Part shown: one piece after another, positions 46,548 to 59,276 of the stretch
Position numbering within the stretch: position 1 is the stretch's first letter
Layout: each line of letters opens with the position of its first letter
From: Seiridium cupressi
Lineage: Eukaryota > Ascomycota > Sordariomycetes > Amphisphaeriales > Sporocadaceae
Assembly: GCA_036674765.1 (NCBI GenBank)
Contig: JARVKI010000030.1
Location: 186,001 to 250,000 of the forward strand
Direction of reading: 5' to 3'
DNA: 64,000 nucleotides
Notes under the pieces: model-generated
What the model was told of the DNA's origin: nothing
Databases searched by the model: none
Seen by the model: only the letters and a program-made list of their open reading frames with translations
Program-made: the position numbers and the translations under genes

Positions 46548-49046
46548 ATGACGCTTCGTATTGGATTCGGGAAGATGCTGGGGAGGAGAGGACATGGATC
46601 TGCATGTTGAGAGGTATGGACCTGGACGAAAGCTGCCACGCCCTGCATTCTTAGTTGTAATGTAGTCTCCAACTGGGTAACAAAATCGCAGGCTGTAACG
46701 GAAATCTAGCAGAAAATCACTGGCTGGCGTAATTTGATACAGTTCATGTTTATATATATCTAAAGATCAATATTTCTCTGCTTTCTTTTCCACAGGAGAT
46801 CCTTTCATGTTAGTCCCTGAACGATAAATTCTTCCGGTTTAACTTTCTTCTTGGTCGAAATTTGCTATTTGGTTTTCTGTGGTAATATATGGTGGCGCTT
46901 TTCCCTTTATAATAGAACTTTTATTTGTTTTAACAAGTAGAATCTCCCATATAACGAATGAGGACATGTTGAGTCATATTCTTATTATACTAACATGGAT
47001 GAGAATTATATAGGAAGAAATGATTGTTTTGTTATATATCTAATATTTGACAGGCACATCATCTACAGCATCGTTAATTGCCCAGCGATTGACAGCTCAT
47101 ATGCCCACTTTGAATCGATGCCTAAAAAAGATATAGAGTATTCTCTTCTGCGGAAGGTTGGCACTACTAGCAGCCGATGGTAATTGTACTTAATTCAACA
47201 TAACTAGTAATTGAGAAATCTATTCCAATATTTGATGTGAATTTGCTAGCTAATTACCGAATGAGTCTATGAAAATAACATGTGCTTAAAGGTGCTTTAA
47301 TTGCAAGTTGAGAATCATTGGTGGCGCCAGCCATCCTTGAAAAGTACGAAAAGTATCGCTTTTTCTTTTTTTATTTTTTTTTATTTTTTTTTATAAAGAT
47401 AATGAAATACCCAGATTAGACTATTGTCGAAATGATATATTCTAGATGGGCAGAAACGGAGGCTCGGGTGGGTCGAGACGCTAATGTGAGTCACCGGGCC
47501 GTGCTGTAGCCATCTTTCTACCAGGGTCGACATCGTTTCAATCAACTGGTGTACATAAACAGCCATATAATATTCAATCCAACAGGGAGATGGTGAGCGG
47601 AAGGTTCTATTTACAGACATTTGGGTTGGCTAAATAAGCGGCCATTTCTCTTAATTGAGACCTTGCTCCTAAAACACGTATCGATTCTGCCGTGAAGTCT
47701 CATCCTTTCAGTGTGATGTAGCACCTTATCACCCTTTGGAGGGTATGCTCAAGCGTGGCTATCGATCTTCCCAACACTGCTTCGTTTGCACATCAGTATG
47801 CCACCGACTACCACGAAGACGATAACACCGATCCCTATGATAGCTAAGATGCCGCCGTTTCCCATTGTTCAAGGGAATCGCCGTAGGCTCGGCAGTTTTA
47901 ATCTGTACTGTACGTTAGGGATTGAGCTGATTGATGTTGGTACCAATGCGATCCATCATATACAACTTGTGGACTCACAAAGGCTATAGGTTAATGATTT
48001 AGATTGAAGATACGCAGGCCAAGAGCTATGCTCCTATTGTAGCAGCAAGGCTTGAAGACGAAATGTCGAAAAGGTTGAGGATGTTCTTTTTCGGAAAGAG
48101 GATTTATGACTACTGTGCTTGGAGATTGCGACAATTTCGATTCTTGGCATTTGAAACATGCAGAAAGACATCAGTTGATAGAAGCCCTTGAACCAAGTAC
48201 GAGTACTCTCAAAGGCGCCATTAAGGATATCACAATAAAGGAAAGGCGACTGTTTTGGGCTAGACAGTACTGGAGAAGAAAGAAAGAAATAGTCATGGTC
48301 GAAGGCGAGATGATGAGCGGAGTTCATGGTCAACTGAAACAAAGCTGGGTCAGGTGATGTTTAATGTTCGTTGATCTAAAGAGAACAAGCATACCCTTTA
48401 TCGACGATACTTGGAATAGTACACGCTTATGTAGGTCAGTCGGCAAGGGAGCCGGGCTCTAACATGTGTGAGTAGGCCCCAAAAGCAAGATAGATGTTAC
48501 CGATGGGGCAGCGGTAGTATCTATGTAGTCACACTTGAGCATTCTCGGAGGACCGTTAGTTGACAATCCTGGAAGTCACTTTCAGCTCTTATGAATTGGT
48601 CTTGATAACAACATATTGGAGTATATAACTAAATGAAGGTCAAATAGGTGGTTCTACTAAATCACAGGGGTACTTGGGAATTTCATGCACTCTACGATGG
48701 TCGACTGTCTGGTTATGATCGCGCTTATCGAGGATATAGCACCCATCAGTGGATGAAAAAAAGGGAGCCATTAGCGCAAATGAGAACTGCAATTACACTT
48801 GTGCTAAGATACTGCAGACGAGTATGTGGCATGTGTAAGAGCGAGGAAGCGGACTCATGGCGCGAACCGAGGAGCCGTGCATATGACGCGACCCACGATT
48901 CACATGCAGTCTTGAGCTCTGTCTGGTATCAAAGAGAATGCCACCATTGATGGCACCTGAAAAGTCCACCACCGGTATACACCAAACCTTCGTCACCAAC
49001 CCAATCATGGACGCGACCAATAATCGAAGTCTCCAGCTATGACCCC
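46548..49046. other. 2.5 kb gene-poor AT-rich block
   Basis: Base composition shifts to AT-rich (especially 46,650-47,450), with T/A homopolymers around 47360-47395. No long frame is present. A 38-codon hydrophobic mini-frame on the minus strand is listed separately. It could be a decayed transposon or simply relaxed intergenic DNA; no terminal repeats were recognised. Confidence 0.45.
47749..47865 (-). CDS. Tiny membrane-segment ORF (doubtful)
   Basis: A 38-aa frame, starting MGNGGILAIIGIG, consists of one strongly hydrophobic glycine/valine helix (to GGILM) and a short basic tail (CKRSSVGKIDSHA). This is the layout of a single-pass membrane peptide, or of the last exon of a type I membrane protein. 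No upstream exon could be assigned. It may be chance. Confidence 0.2.
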   Translation of the reverse strand: MGNGGILAIIGIGVIVFVVVGGILMCKRSSVGKIDSHA

Positions 49047-49304
49047 CTATACCGTGTTTTCTGGCGTGTAAATGCGGAACTCGTGGAGTTCGATCGAACT
49101 CTTATTCATGTTGTTACTCAAGTATCTTGGCCTGGCTTCTCTGAGGGCGCTCATTTCGCCCGGCAATGGCTTCCAGAATTGGTAGACGAAGATTGTAGCC
49201 AGCACTATCCAGGCTACTCCTATAAGGGTGATGAAGGCTGCCATGATTTCGACCTGTACATGTACTGGTAGTTCCCCGGCAGCTGTTTGAAGTGGAACTG
49301 CCAT
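49047..49304 (-). CDS. Small single-pass membrane protein, hypothetical
   Basis: The 85-aa frame starts at an ATG in an optimal context (ACCATGG) and reads MAVPLQTAAGELPVHVQ. One transmembrane helix follows (AAFITLIGVAWIVLATIFVY), then a polar tail (QFWKPLPGEMSALREARP). The frame is open 54 bases further upstream to another ATG. No family is recognised. Helix, start context and polar flanks support a real product more than neighbouring short frames do. Confidence 0.4.
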   Translation of the reverse strand: MAVPLQTAAGELPVHVQVEIMAAFITLIGVAWIVLATIFVYQFWKPLPGEMSALREARPRYLSNNMNKSSIELHEFRIYTPENTV

Positions 49305-51216
49305 GGTGTTCGATCGAGGGCGCATCTGCGCTGATCTGAGATATATGATGAATTCCAAGGTCTTGGGCTGACTCTTGAGTCCTGCCTGATGGAATGAGGT
49401 AGAATAGGATTACGCAGCCAAGTAAGTAGCGCAGTATTAGAGTATAACGGCGGCTCCAATGCGTAAATGTTGATATGTGTTTTCCTAGATGTGTTGTTTC
49501 TATAGCCTCGACTAGGAAAGGAAGTTACGAATGGATGAGGATCAAGAGTGGAGGGCGCTGAGGTTTCCGTTTTTCTCTGTGTCCTGGCTGTTGAATTACA
49601 AGGAGCGATTCACTTCCATCCATGTCCCCGTGGTACCCGCAGTGTGATACCTGTGATTCAGTGTAAGAACAAGAGCCGTGACCAAGATTTTTGGGAGGGA
49701 GAATAGTACTGCCGGAAGATGATCACCTGGTCGCAGCGAAAGATTCGTCTAGCCGCGCCTAGGTGCGATGAATGAACCATTTACATGGCGGACATAGATT
49801 GGGCTGAGGCATCTATCCAGGGCGACGTAACGGAGCAGAGCGGCCACTCGGACCGACATCATCATGTGCGCGCCGCCTTCTACTCCCAGCCAGATCTCAC
49901 TTTGCATGATATTGCGGCCATATCGGAGCACTTCATATTCTACAGCCACTCGGCGTTTTTTGAGCAGTATATTAGTCATGTTCGTACCACGCGATTTTGT
50001 CTTGGCCGGCGACATTGCTCAGAATTTGTCCCCAGATCTGGGAGTGGGGTAAATGCTTACGGAGCGGTACGTATTCAGCAAGCTGGAGGTGGATTTAGTG
50101 GGCGAATCAAGGACAGCCCATACTCCATTGATGCCACCGTATATGTAACGCAGAAGTCGAAGATGTGATGACGTGCACCTGAGAGCTTCATCCGTTCTTG
50201 GAGGTTCGGGAAAATCGCTGGCTATATTTCAATTGCGAGGCTCGATGCTGTATTCGTCATGAACCAACTGTGGTTCAAGTCTTAGGCAGGGATAGTTACT
50301 GCTTTTGTGCGTGGGGTCTGTTTGCTGTTCGAAAGCTAACGGTGCGGCGCACTTGCGCTCCATGCGCTGTTCGCGTCCCTAGCCCCACCAACCTAGGGCA
50401 GCGGGTACCTAGAGTTACGAGAAGTTTTAGGTTGTCAACATAACTTGGTTAGTATTGAGTAGACCTAAAGCTTCAATATCTTCTACATCTGTTGAATGTA
50501 CAAGTGTAATTACTCAGTAATACTGCGGTGCCTTATATGAGGACTGCTCACTGTTGTAAATGGGTTGAGTGGAATAAAGAGGTCAAGCGAGATTTCATAG
50601 CATGGTGTCCGCCAAACATAGAGCACCAATACAATAACTTGTAGCCTAAAACCTTATTCTGATCAGATCCACAGCAATTACCTACGACGGTATGGTCGCA
50701 GCATTGTAGGTTGCAAACCTCTCCGCGAAGAACGACTTTTGACACTGCACTCACGAACTTAGACCAAAAGTTCTTCGCAGGCTTTATTGCACGCCGGAAT
50801 TGGATCACTGGATTGTTGTGGGGCAGGTTTGTGTCCGTTTTGCATGGTTGGACTTTTTTTCGAGGCATCCTCTACACAATAGAAAACCTTAAGCACAAGG
50901 TCAACTACATGACCTCCGAAAAAGTCCGTTGGAAATCTGATACAGATTTCAAATTGATTCGCTTGCTTCCAACGTGTCGCGAATGCTGCGATAACAGTGC
51001 TACATTTGTTTAAACTGTCGTGTCTTTGGCATAACTTAATACTTTTGGGTCATTGCCCTAGGGTGAATGAACTTGAGTTGGCTGCAGTGTGTTGGCACCT
51101 TTCCACGTTGTGGGTCTATTTTGGAGATTCTCTGTGATTGAGACGTATTCAATCGTAGATCGTTGATCACTATGGTTCGATGAATCGTATTGGGTATTTC
51201 CGAGTGTATCAACATG
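49305..51216. other. 1.9 kb intergenic
   Basis: A plus-strand frame of 127 codons at 49785-50168 has no domain signature and biased composition and was not accepted. Nothing else is supported. Confidence 0.4.
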
Positions 51217-52413
51217 TCACCCAGCAGCTCGCACCTTGGCCCGTTCCGCCCTCCACTTCCCCCATGAAACCACAATATTCACATCCGTATCATGCTGCTC
51301 CTTCGGTACGTAGAGCCACCGGCCCTCCTCCCCATTCCAGCCACGGTTCGGAAGAAACGCTTCCAGCATGTAGTAGTTATCCCTCATGTATGGAATATCG
51401 GCTGTGGGCGGTCCACTTCTCTCGAGGAAACGATCTGTCCCGGCCTCGATATCCTCCTGGGTCAGCCTGAATCTCCGCCGCTTGTTGCCCTTGTTTGCAG
51501 CATGCCGACTGATGGCCCGCGTTGTTGAGCTGAGATGCTCCTCGAGGAGCCGTGCATGCCATAGAGGGCTATCGAGCGCCTTCCGCACAATGCCCGCATG
51601 GAACTCGACCAGCTCCCGATTCCATTCCGGATGCCTACCCCTGGGAATGATGGGGATGGGCTCTCCCTCATCCAGGTTGTTCTGCCAGTGCGCAAAATCG
51701 GGGATGATATTCAGGCTGGTCCACCGAAGGAGGCAGACGAAGCAAGTGCATATCAACTCTGGATCAGGTTGTTGAATGTGTTGAAACGGTTTTTTGACTG
51801 CATTCTTCAGCTCGACCCTATCCATGCTCTGCAGTGCACCATCTACATCAGATCATGTCAGTGACCAGCGAGACATTGATCGCGCCCCAGAAACAAGCCT
51901 TGGGAGGCAATAACGAACTAGGTTAGGGAAACAAAGGTACGTACGTGCATCCCGATCGACATCCCGCAAGAGCACAGGAGTATGGAAACATTTCCTCAAA
52001 CAGCGATACCGCAGATCGCATATCTGATCCACGACCCTCGCCTCTTCTTGCAGGATGACGTCTTGATATGCCTTGCTCACACGACAGAGATTGAACATGG
52101 TACTCGGCCGGCAGTAATAAAAGATCTCAAGAACCAGCTCATATGGCAAATCCAAGATGTGCGCAACCTGCGACTTGACTTTGTGCTTCTTGTCCCTGAG
52201 CTGCTGCTTCCTTCCAGCACGCTCGGTGCGTTTTGAGCGAAGCTGCAGGGGTTCCGTCTTGTCCTCCAGAGGCTCGAGGACCTCGTCGTCGAGGGACTCC
52301 ACCTTGCGCATATTGGCTGCAATCAGGCGTACAGCACCAGAGATGAAGGGAGTACTGGAAGGCTTAGAACGAGTCGCTTTGCAAAATGGCCTTGCGTTAC
52401 GTGCCAAGCGCAA
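51217..52413 (-). CDS. F-box domain protein
   Basis: Two exons (52413-51945 and 51842-51217, minus strand) join in phase across a 102-bp intron and give 364 aa. A basic N-terminal region (SKRTERAGRKQQLRDKK) precedes an F-box-like segment around residues 88-135: ILDLPYELVLEIFYYC, then NLCRVSKAYQDVI. The C-terminal exon has a CTCFVCLLRWTSLNI block and WHARLLEEHL, and ends with a Trp-rich stretch. F-box proteins usually bring targets to SCF ubiquitin ligases. The target here is unknown. An alternative start is Met at 52308. Confidence 0.75.
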
Positions 52414-52998
52414 TGCGCATGGAGATACACTGAGGTCATCGAGGGCCCTCGGAATTTAGCAAGCCACTTAACGCCGCCTAACAAGCTCAATGCGGGGCAA
52501 TTTCGCCGCCTCTACACGCCTCACTCCGTACATGGCAGATGGTTGGCGATAACAATGCTTGTGGACAATGGATATAAAACATACCGAAACTGCTTAAATG
52601 GCTCTCACTTTCGGCCGCAGTTTTGGCAGCAAGTTTTCCTCACCCACACTAGGTATATCTTGCGCTTTTTTCTTGCCTTTGAAACTCCGTTAGCGTGCTT
52701 GCGGCGAGCAAGAGCAAGGTCGCACATGGAGCGCGCGTTTTCTATGCAATGTAGTCCGCGGTGTCTGCGCACGCAATTCAGTTAAGAAATCGGAAATCAA
52801 TTGACATATAACTTCTACTAGAACGTCCAACATTTTACTTCAATCTTATCACTTCTTCATCTTCCTTGTTCCTGAAGTGTCAAACTATGGCGCATCATCT
52901 CAATGGTGTCATTCACATGGGACACGTCGAAAGCGTTCAACAAAAATCCCTACCCCTCGATACACGTCAAAGGTCGTGGCAGGAACCACGACGTTCGC
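52414..52998. other. 0.6 kb intergenic
   Basis: Promoter side of the F-box gene and 3' flank of the laccase gene; no supported gene. Confidence 0.45.
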
Positions 52999-55358
52999 TC
53001 AGATACCAGACTCCTCCTGGTTTGCCATGATGCCTTGCGCGATAGGGGACGCGTCCCATTGATCGCAGACCCTGCGCGTCTCCGTCAGATCACCCAGGTA
53101 ATCAGGCATATCCTTGGGGCGGATCAAAATCTGCATCGCAAGACCAGAGCTTGCATGCCACGCGATGTGGCAGTGTAGCAACCACGCGCCCGGATTGTCG
53201 GGCTTGAACGCCATGGCCAGGAAGCCGCCTCTCGGTAGCATTGCAACGTCGCGGCGCGGTGGGTTATCGAAGCGGAAGAGTTTGGGACTCTCAACCTCGT
53301 CCCATGAGGTATTGCTCTGCGCGAGGACGACGAAATCGCTACCGTGAAGATGGATCGGATGGTCGCTGTAAGTAATTGTTTAGACTAGATGCTTACCGAA
53401 GCAGTGATCGAAATGAGAGCTCTCAACTTACACTTGAGGAAGACTACTTCCGTCAATCACGAGATATACAAAGCCCTCGTCGAACTCCTCTTCGCGGCAG
53501 GGTTAGCGTACGAGGACTAATTGAATTAAAGCTCAAGGAACGAACCTTCAACGACCACATAATTAATGTCATCGAGAGCATGCTCCACGTCGAGGATTGT
53601 GGGCTTGCTGAAATCGATCCACAGCGGATGTGGTGTGAAGACCCAGTGCGTGTAGTTCACAAGCCCCAGAGTTTCGCTTACATTCGCTCGATGCGCATAG
53701 TAGGTGTCTTTCGTGACATTGTTCTGGGGATGATGATCAACGCGCCAGGGGACCATTGGGTTGAGAAGATCGGGGTGAACATCAGCGCATGTCGTGTTCA
53801 GGTTCTTGATGCTATTGGTAGTCGTTGGACAGGTCGTACTTGCGCTAGAAGAGTTTAGACAGTTTTCAAGAACAACATAGCAACAATGAGATGCTAGCAG
53901 GTAGTTCAGGACTTACCCATTGTATTTGACAACGGCTGTGTTGTTCTCCGGCGTCCAGTCGTTGAAACCGCCACAGCCGTCTTGGGGAACCGTTCGCATC
54001 CAGTAGTCAGTATTTGCGTCTGCCTTGGCCTCCACTATCACGGTATATCTCTGCCCTTTTGTAACAAATCAAGTTAGCCAAGAGAGGAATACACTTAGAG
54101 AGGCTTCATACCAATTCCAATGAAGAGATCATCCACTTCGAATGGCTCAACTGCAACCAAATCACTCGCAACCACTGTCATCTTGTGGTCATCAATGGAG
54201 AACTTGAAACTGGTAGTCGATGCGCCGTTGATCAACTTGATAAGATGCTTTTTGCCTGGAGTGAAACAGGTCTGGAAGTAGGAACCACCGGTCACATTCT
54301 TGTAGTGACCATGACCGTTAACCAGAATGCTATCGGTGTCTACTGCCCTGCCGGCTATCTCAACATCGAAAGCCACGTACGCGGTGTCGTGTACCCAGTC
54401 AGAGATCAGGATGGGGCCGAGGTCGATGTCCCAATCTGCACTGGTAGGGCCGTGGATGACCAAGGGTCCAGCAACACCCTCTGGGTATTGTAATGAATAG
54501 TGGCTGTGATACCCTTTGGCATCGTCAGCGGTGATAGGAGAGGGCCGGTAACCATGAGACTTACAGGTGTGTCCGTACTGTGTCGCTGTGAAATTATAGG
54601 TGAAGCTATCACCAGTTGAAATGGGACATTGGGTGATTCCGTTTACTCCATCCATCTCATTCGAGTTCAGTTGGCGAATGCCATGCCAGTGTATGGTGGT
54701 CCCATTGGTTGCAACCTTATTAGTGACATGGATGACCAGCTGGTCGCCCCAGCATGCCTCAATAGTGGGACCCGGGTATTCGCCGTTGAAGTAATTACCG
54801 AGGATCTTCTCTACGCCATCTGGTTTGACCTAAGGTTGTTAGAACTTCCTCGAGTCATGAATACGATACGGTGACTCACTGTTTCATTCGTAGTAACCTC
54901 CAACCAGTACTATTAGGTTATTAGTGACCTGAGCATGGGGTACGTGGTGATATTCCAACCTCTCTAGTTATTCCTGGGGGTACCTGGGAAAGATCGTCAT
55001 CTGTGGCAGAGTCAGTCCGCGTCCCACATAGGTAAGATGTGACTGACGTACAATCGGACAATATATCATACTGAGAAAAGATGGGATTCACAGCATTTGG
55101 GTCTCTAATCCAGCAATCTCTTGAAGTCTCGGAGTTGCAGAACTGCCAGCCCTTTCCCTCCAGTTTTGGGTAGCTACATTTGAATGGCTGGGGTGTACTG
55201 CACTGAATTCCGGGACAACTCTCTTGTGCAGTATCGATTGGAACCTGTGGAGATAAATTGAGGGGCTGTTGATCATGGTAGCTGTCTGTAAATGGGATAA
55301 AGGGTGATAGTTGCGAGACTTGCAACGCAAAATCAATGCAGTCTCTAAACCAACCCAT
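52999..55358 (-). CDS. Ascomycete laccase-like multicopper oxidase
   Basis: Nine exons on the minus strand (55358-55052, 55000-54960, 54909-54880, 54829-54565, 54513-54112, 54055-53917, 53844-53546, 53489-53432, 53365-52999) keep phase throughout and give 635 aa. Two exons are only 41 and 30 nt. The copper-ligand motifs are intact: TTIHWHGIRQ, TWYHSHYSLQ (the Trp is split by an intron), DHPIHLHGSDF, and WLLHCHIAWHASSG, which includes the type 1 Cys. The C-terminus ends ESGI, like the DSGL/I/V plug of ascomycete laccases. The N-terminus (MGWFRDCIDFALQ) is only mildly hydrophobic and not a textbook signal peptide. The enzyme should oxidise phenols by one-electron steps, reducing O2 to water. 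In a metabolite neighbourhood it could couple or ring-oxidise phenolic products. Confidence 0.93.
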
Positions 55359-56996
55359 CTTGAAGTATAGATCGAAAGGTAAGGAAGGGCCGGAAAAGGA
55401 TTATTCGTCAGTGACAGTGAAACTGAGCCTGGGCTTTCCAGCTTTAAGTCATCGCCGTGGCTGTGTGGCCGATGGACACAGCTGGCATTGACCAGGAGAT
55501 GCAACCCGTCTTTGTGCTCCATTGCTCGCTTTTTGGCACCCATTTCCCTGGATTTTTGAATATGCTCCAACAAATCAATTAGTGATATTGTATCGATAGT
55601 CATCAGTGGCTGTGACTTTCTTGGTTTCATTCCTCGTATTGGAGCTCACCCTACTCAAGTTGACCTCTTCGAAGGTATCTCAGATGTAGTGACTAGAGTC
55701 AACTCCCTCGGTCAGTCAGCTAAGAAATTTAATAATATGACCATTTTGAGGATTGAGAATTAGCCGTATACAAGTAAGTAACCGCCGGAGCACCGGATGA
55801 ATTGTCGGTAGGACATTCTGCCAAGGTGGTCAGCAAGGACCCCAGGCTTCGGTCGAGATAACCGATAGGGGTAGTAAATGTCGACAAGGCAAAAATCTGA
55901 CAAAGAGCCAGATGCGCTGATTCGTTGGGGCGGTTTGCGCCAAACAGCGTGATCCGTAGGGCTGAGCTGATATGCATGCCTAGCACGCTTACGGCAGCAC
56001 AAGGATATTCGCACCGTAAGATTGGGATTCAAATCCTCCGCGCAACCAATCAGCGGACTCAAAATGCACAGATAGCCTATTGATAGCTTATGAGGCTTGT
56101 TGCCAGCGCAAGGTAACTCGTATGCCGTTGGAGTCATAGTTAGGAGCATGGCTCGGCTGTGGGCGACATTCGGGATCAAGTGCCAACCAAAGACGCTTGC
56201 CCACATCACCCAAATTTCAAGGCGTTATGTCTTAGATATTTTCGAGGAATTGATACCACTGCAGATGGATCACGGTGATCAATGATTTTATCCATATGAA
56301 ATACACGGCATACTGTAGGACAAACTGGAATGTCTCCTGCTACAATGGTCATCAGCGTTGATAGTGGAAAGGAGAGCACCCAGCAGAATTAGCGATCAAA
56401 CTGCTCGAGTAGCTATCAAAATTACCGGCTTTGAGGATTTGGTTTTATCTGCTACCCTCCTGCCTCGTGACGTATTTGGTCGTCTGCCATATCGATCCTG
56501 TCAGACCGATGAACGCCCGGGCCTGCACCAATCCTATGGCAAAATACCCCTGCGGTGAGCGAAGCTCAGCTGTGGTTCTACTAGCATTCATTTGGCTTAG
56601 GTTAAAAGAGCGAGCTCAAATAAGCCAACCGGGTTGTTTTTGGGTTGATGTTTGAGTCAGATTCGTCATGCCTGATCAGACACGCTGCATAGGACAACGA
56701 ATGTTGGCGAAACATGAAAAAACGGTCAGGCGATTTTCCTGGTCGCGCGGGTGGAAACTGATCCGCCATATCGCCGAAGGACATTTTCTTTCATTTTGCA
56801 TACTGAAGAAATAGCTCCGGGGGAAGAAATAAATTCTGAGTATTCTTTCAAAATAGGGGCAAATCAAGTGAGGCTTGCTCCCTTCCATCGTTTCTCCGTC
56901 AATCGGTTTGAACTACATATCTTAGTAATCAAAAAATTCTTCTACCTATTACCCATTGGACAATGGATCTGTCGTACGTCTCATTTCGAATTCTTT
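55359..56996. other. 1.6 kb intergenic
   Basis: No supported gene. Short frames lack domain signatures. A T-loop-like GATTCAAATCC at about 56026-56036 was examined and does not belong to a foldable tRNA. Confidence 0.45.
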
Positions 56997-57939
56997 CTAC
57001 ACCAGCTCAGTGCGTTCCTTACTCCTGGGAGTAATATCTGCAGGAAACGGCAACGGCTTTGGGTTCGGTGTCGGCTCATAACGGATACCTAGCTGTACTT
57101 CCTTCTTCGCCGTAGAATCGATGGAGTTTTTTTGTTGTTGCAAGCCTGAGCAATGCGCGCCACCATTGCAGTCAAGGCACGCTCGATGAAGTTCGGTCCC
57201 GGGCATGCACGACGGCCGTAACCGAATGTCGTGAAGTTGATGAGGTTCGGATAGACCGTCAGAAGCTCTTTTTATGTCGGATGAAGCAGGGTTCAGCCAT
57301 CGGTCTGGGTCAAAGACGGCACCGTCCGGATACATGTCTCGTTCGGACAATATGGAACTATGCCGGTCAGTGTCGGCTTCCATCATGTTGGATCGGTTGT
57401 ATATGAACTTACCTGTAGTTAGCATGCATGAACGTCCCCTTGGGAATGAAGTAGCCATCATATAAATCATCTTCCTCAGTCATATGTGGTATACCAATCT
57501 CAGCCACAATCGAGCGCCACCAGATCCCTTCTTTGACTACCGCCCGTACGATGGACAGTTTCGGCAGATTGCCAAACACCGGCACGCTAGTCTATGAAGG
57601 TACGAGCCGAATTGCACCCATGCTCTCACCATGAGCAGAGCAGCTCGTTTATCTATAGAACCGGCAGCCTTTCAGAACCTACAACGCGATCTACTTCAGC
57701 CTGCAACTTAGCCTGCCATTATTGGGACCGTCGAAGTCAAAGACGTTGCCAACGAGAGGAAGGTCTTCCAGTATTTAGCCAGTCTGATGTAGAACGTATC
57801 ATGGTATTTCATACCTCTAAGGTCCTGGAATATCCTTGGTTCCCTTCATTCGTCGGCGATAAGACAGTCTGTTGAATAAATACACCAGCCCAACGCCCAC
57901 GAACGCCGCTGGGGCTATGGTCTGAAGACTCAGCATCAT
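56997..57939 (-). pseudogene. Cytochrome P450 pseudogene (internally deleted, frameshifted)
   Basis: On the minus strand an ATG at 57939 begins a P450 membrane anchor (LQTIAPAAFVGVGLVYLFN, then RRRMKG and DIPGP) and stops. A following segment reads PLVGNVFDFDGPNNGR, the conserved block after the proline hinge. Then about 250 residues of the normal protein are missing. AEVDRVVGSERLP (helix J region) resumes, followed by stop codons, then RAVVKEGIWWR (the ExxR region, here with Gly in place of the usual residue), DDLYDGYFIPKGT and PDGAVFDPDRWLNP. The haem loop GYGRRACPG is present but in another frame. The shifts fall in A-runs near 57270 and 57131. The C-terminus YEPTPNPKPLPFP returns to the first frame. 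The family assignment is firm; no intact protein can be made. Confidence 0.85.
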
Positions 57940-59276
57940 TTCACAATTCTTCGGATACCGTGTCTACTAGAAAACTAAAGAAGAAACTAGAGAAGTAATT
58001 GAGCGACTGTCATCACTTAATTACTGTATTAAGAACATATCATCCCCCACCATATCATTATTCTGGTAATCCTCCTAGTTGACTAGTGCTACTATAGGTC
58101 ACTTGTAGTGTTGAAAGTTAGGTTTCTTATTCCCAACCCGCATCTTGTCATTGGCTATAGCCAGCAGTTTCAAATCCCAGGTCTCAAACGACAATGACCT
58201 CTAATTGGGCCGTAGTCGATCCTAGCGTTATTGTCAATAAGAAGCTATGTAGTCTAGCGCTGGCAGCCGATAACCTGGTAAGTCTCCGAACCACCAAACA
58301 AGTCTCCAGGAAACCAACGTAACGCAGAGAGCCTTGATCCCGGCGACCTTTTGAATTAGCGAGTAATGTGATTGGATACCATGGACACAAGGGCTGTGAA
58401 GAGGGGAAAATCTCGATAACCTTGTATCAGGACGGAGGCGCAGCGTCGCTTCGATCTTGTACCGCGAAGTCGCTGCAGGTCATGGCTCGATCGCAACGTA
58501 CCTAAGTTATTAGGCCTACGATGCTTCTCGAGCATGCATGAAGGAACACACCCAACCAACAATTCCAGAAGTATTGCTGAAAATTGTCTAAAGATAACAG
58601 TACATGCGTAACGTCAGCAAGGATTTGTGTACCGCTGATCTGTATGATCTGGCTGCGTCTAGCGGTTTCGGTTCTCAGTACTACTAGGAAAAGCTTGGAT
58701 GAGTGACCTTTTTTATGGTATCAAGCGTACGTGGGTTGCAACGCGTCAAATGCTCGCGCGGCCCGTCTGCCTTTGAGTGGGTCTTGCCACGGATTAGCAG
58801 CCGCAATTGCCAGTCATGGAAACTATGGGAACACCATTCCGCGTGCAAGCAGTTGCCCGTTTTGTCGTGCAATATTCGGATTCAGTTCCGTCTCATTGAC
58901 CCCGCCCCCGCAACCGACGGCGGCGCCCCGACCTTGGTCAACGGCTATTAGTGGATAGCGGCGGCCCACTGGAGCGGAACGAGATTCCAAGGAAAGGCAA
59001 GGACAAATTCCGATTCCGATTCCCATTCTCATGATGCCGAACATCACAGCTTGAATGCAATTATTTGATGCTATATGGCGGATGCATCCCCAAAAGCTCT
59101 GAAAGTGATATCCGTAATATAAACTACTTTGCTCTGCGAAAACCTTTTCCGTTGCTGCCTTGCCCGTTGAATTACAAGCCCCAAGGCGCGCAGATTTCAG
59201 TGGGAAGAGGCACCAGGAACACCGTCATAGCGCTTGAGACGCGAAAGCTCCGAGTTTCACCTCTCAAACCGCCACA
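57940..59276. other. 1.3 kb intergenic
   Basis: Divergent promoters of the former P450 gene and the dioxygenase gene. No gene is supported. The dioxygenase frame stays open back to 59065, but that extension does not resemble the family. Confidence 0.5.

Noticed and set aside
56000..56055. tRNA-like T-loop (GATTCAAATCC)
   Set aside because: No matching acceptor stem, D-arm or anticodon arm could be folded around it.
59065..59276. N-terminal extension of the dioxygenase
   Set aside because: The conserved N-terminus begins at 59277 and needs the 59345-59393 intron; the extension reads through that intron in a non-family sequence.
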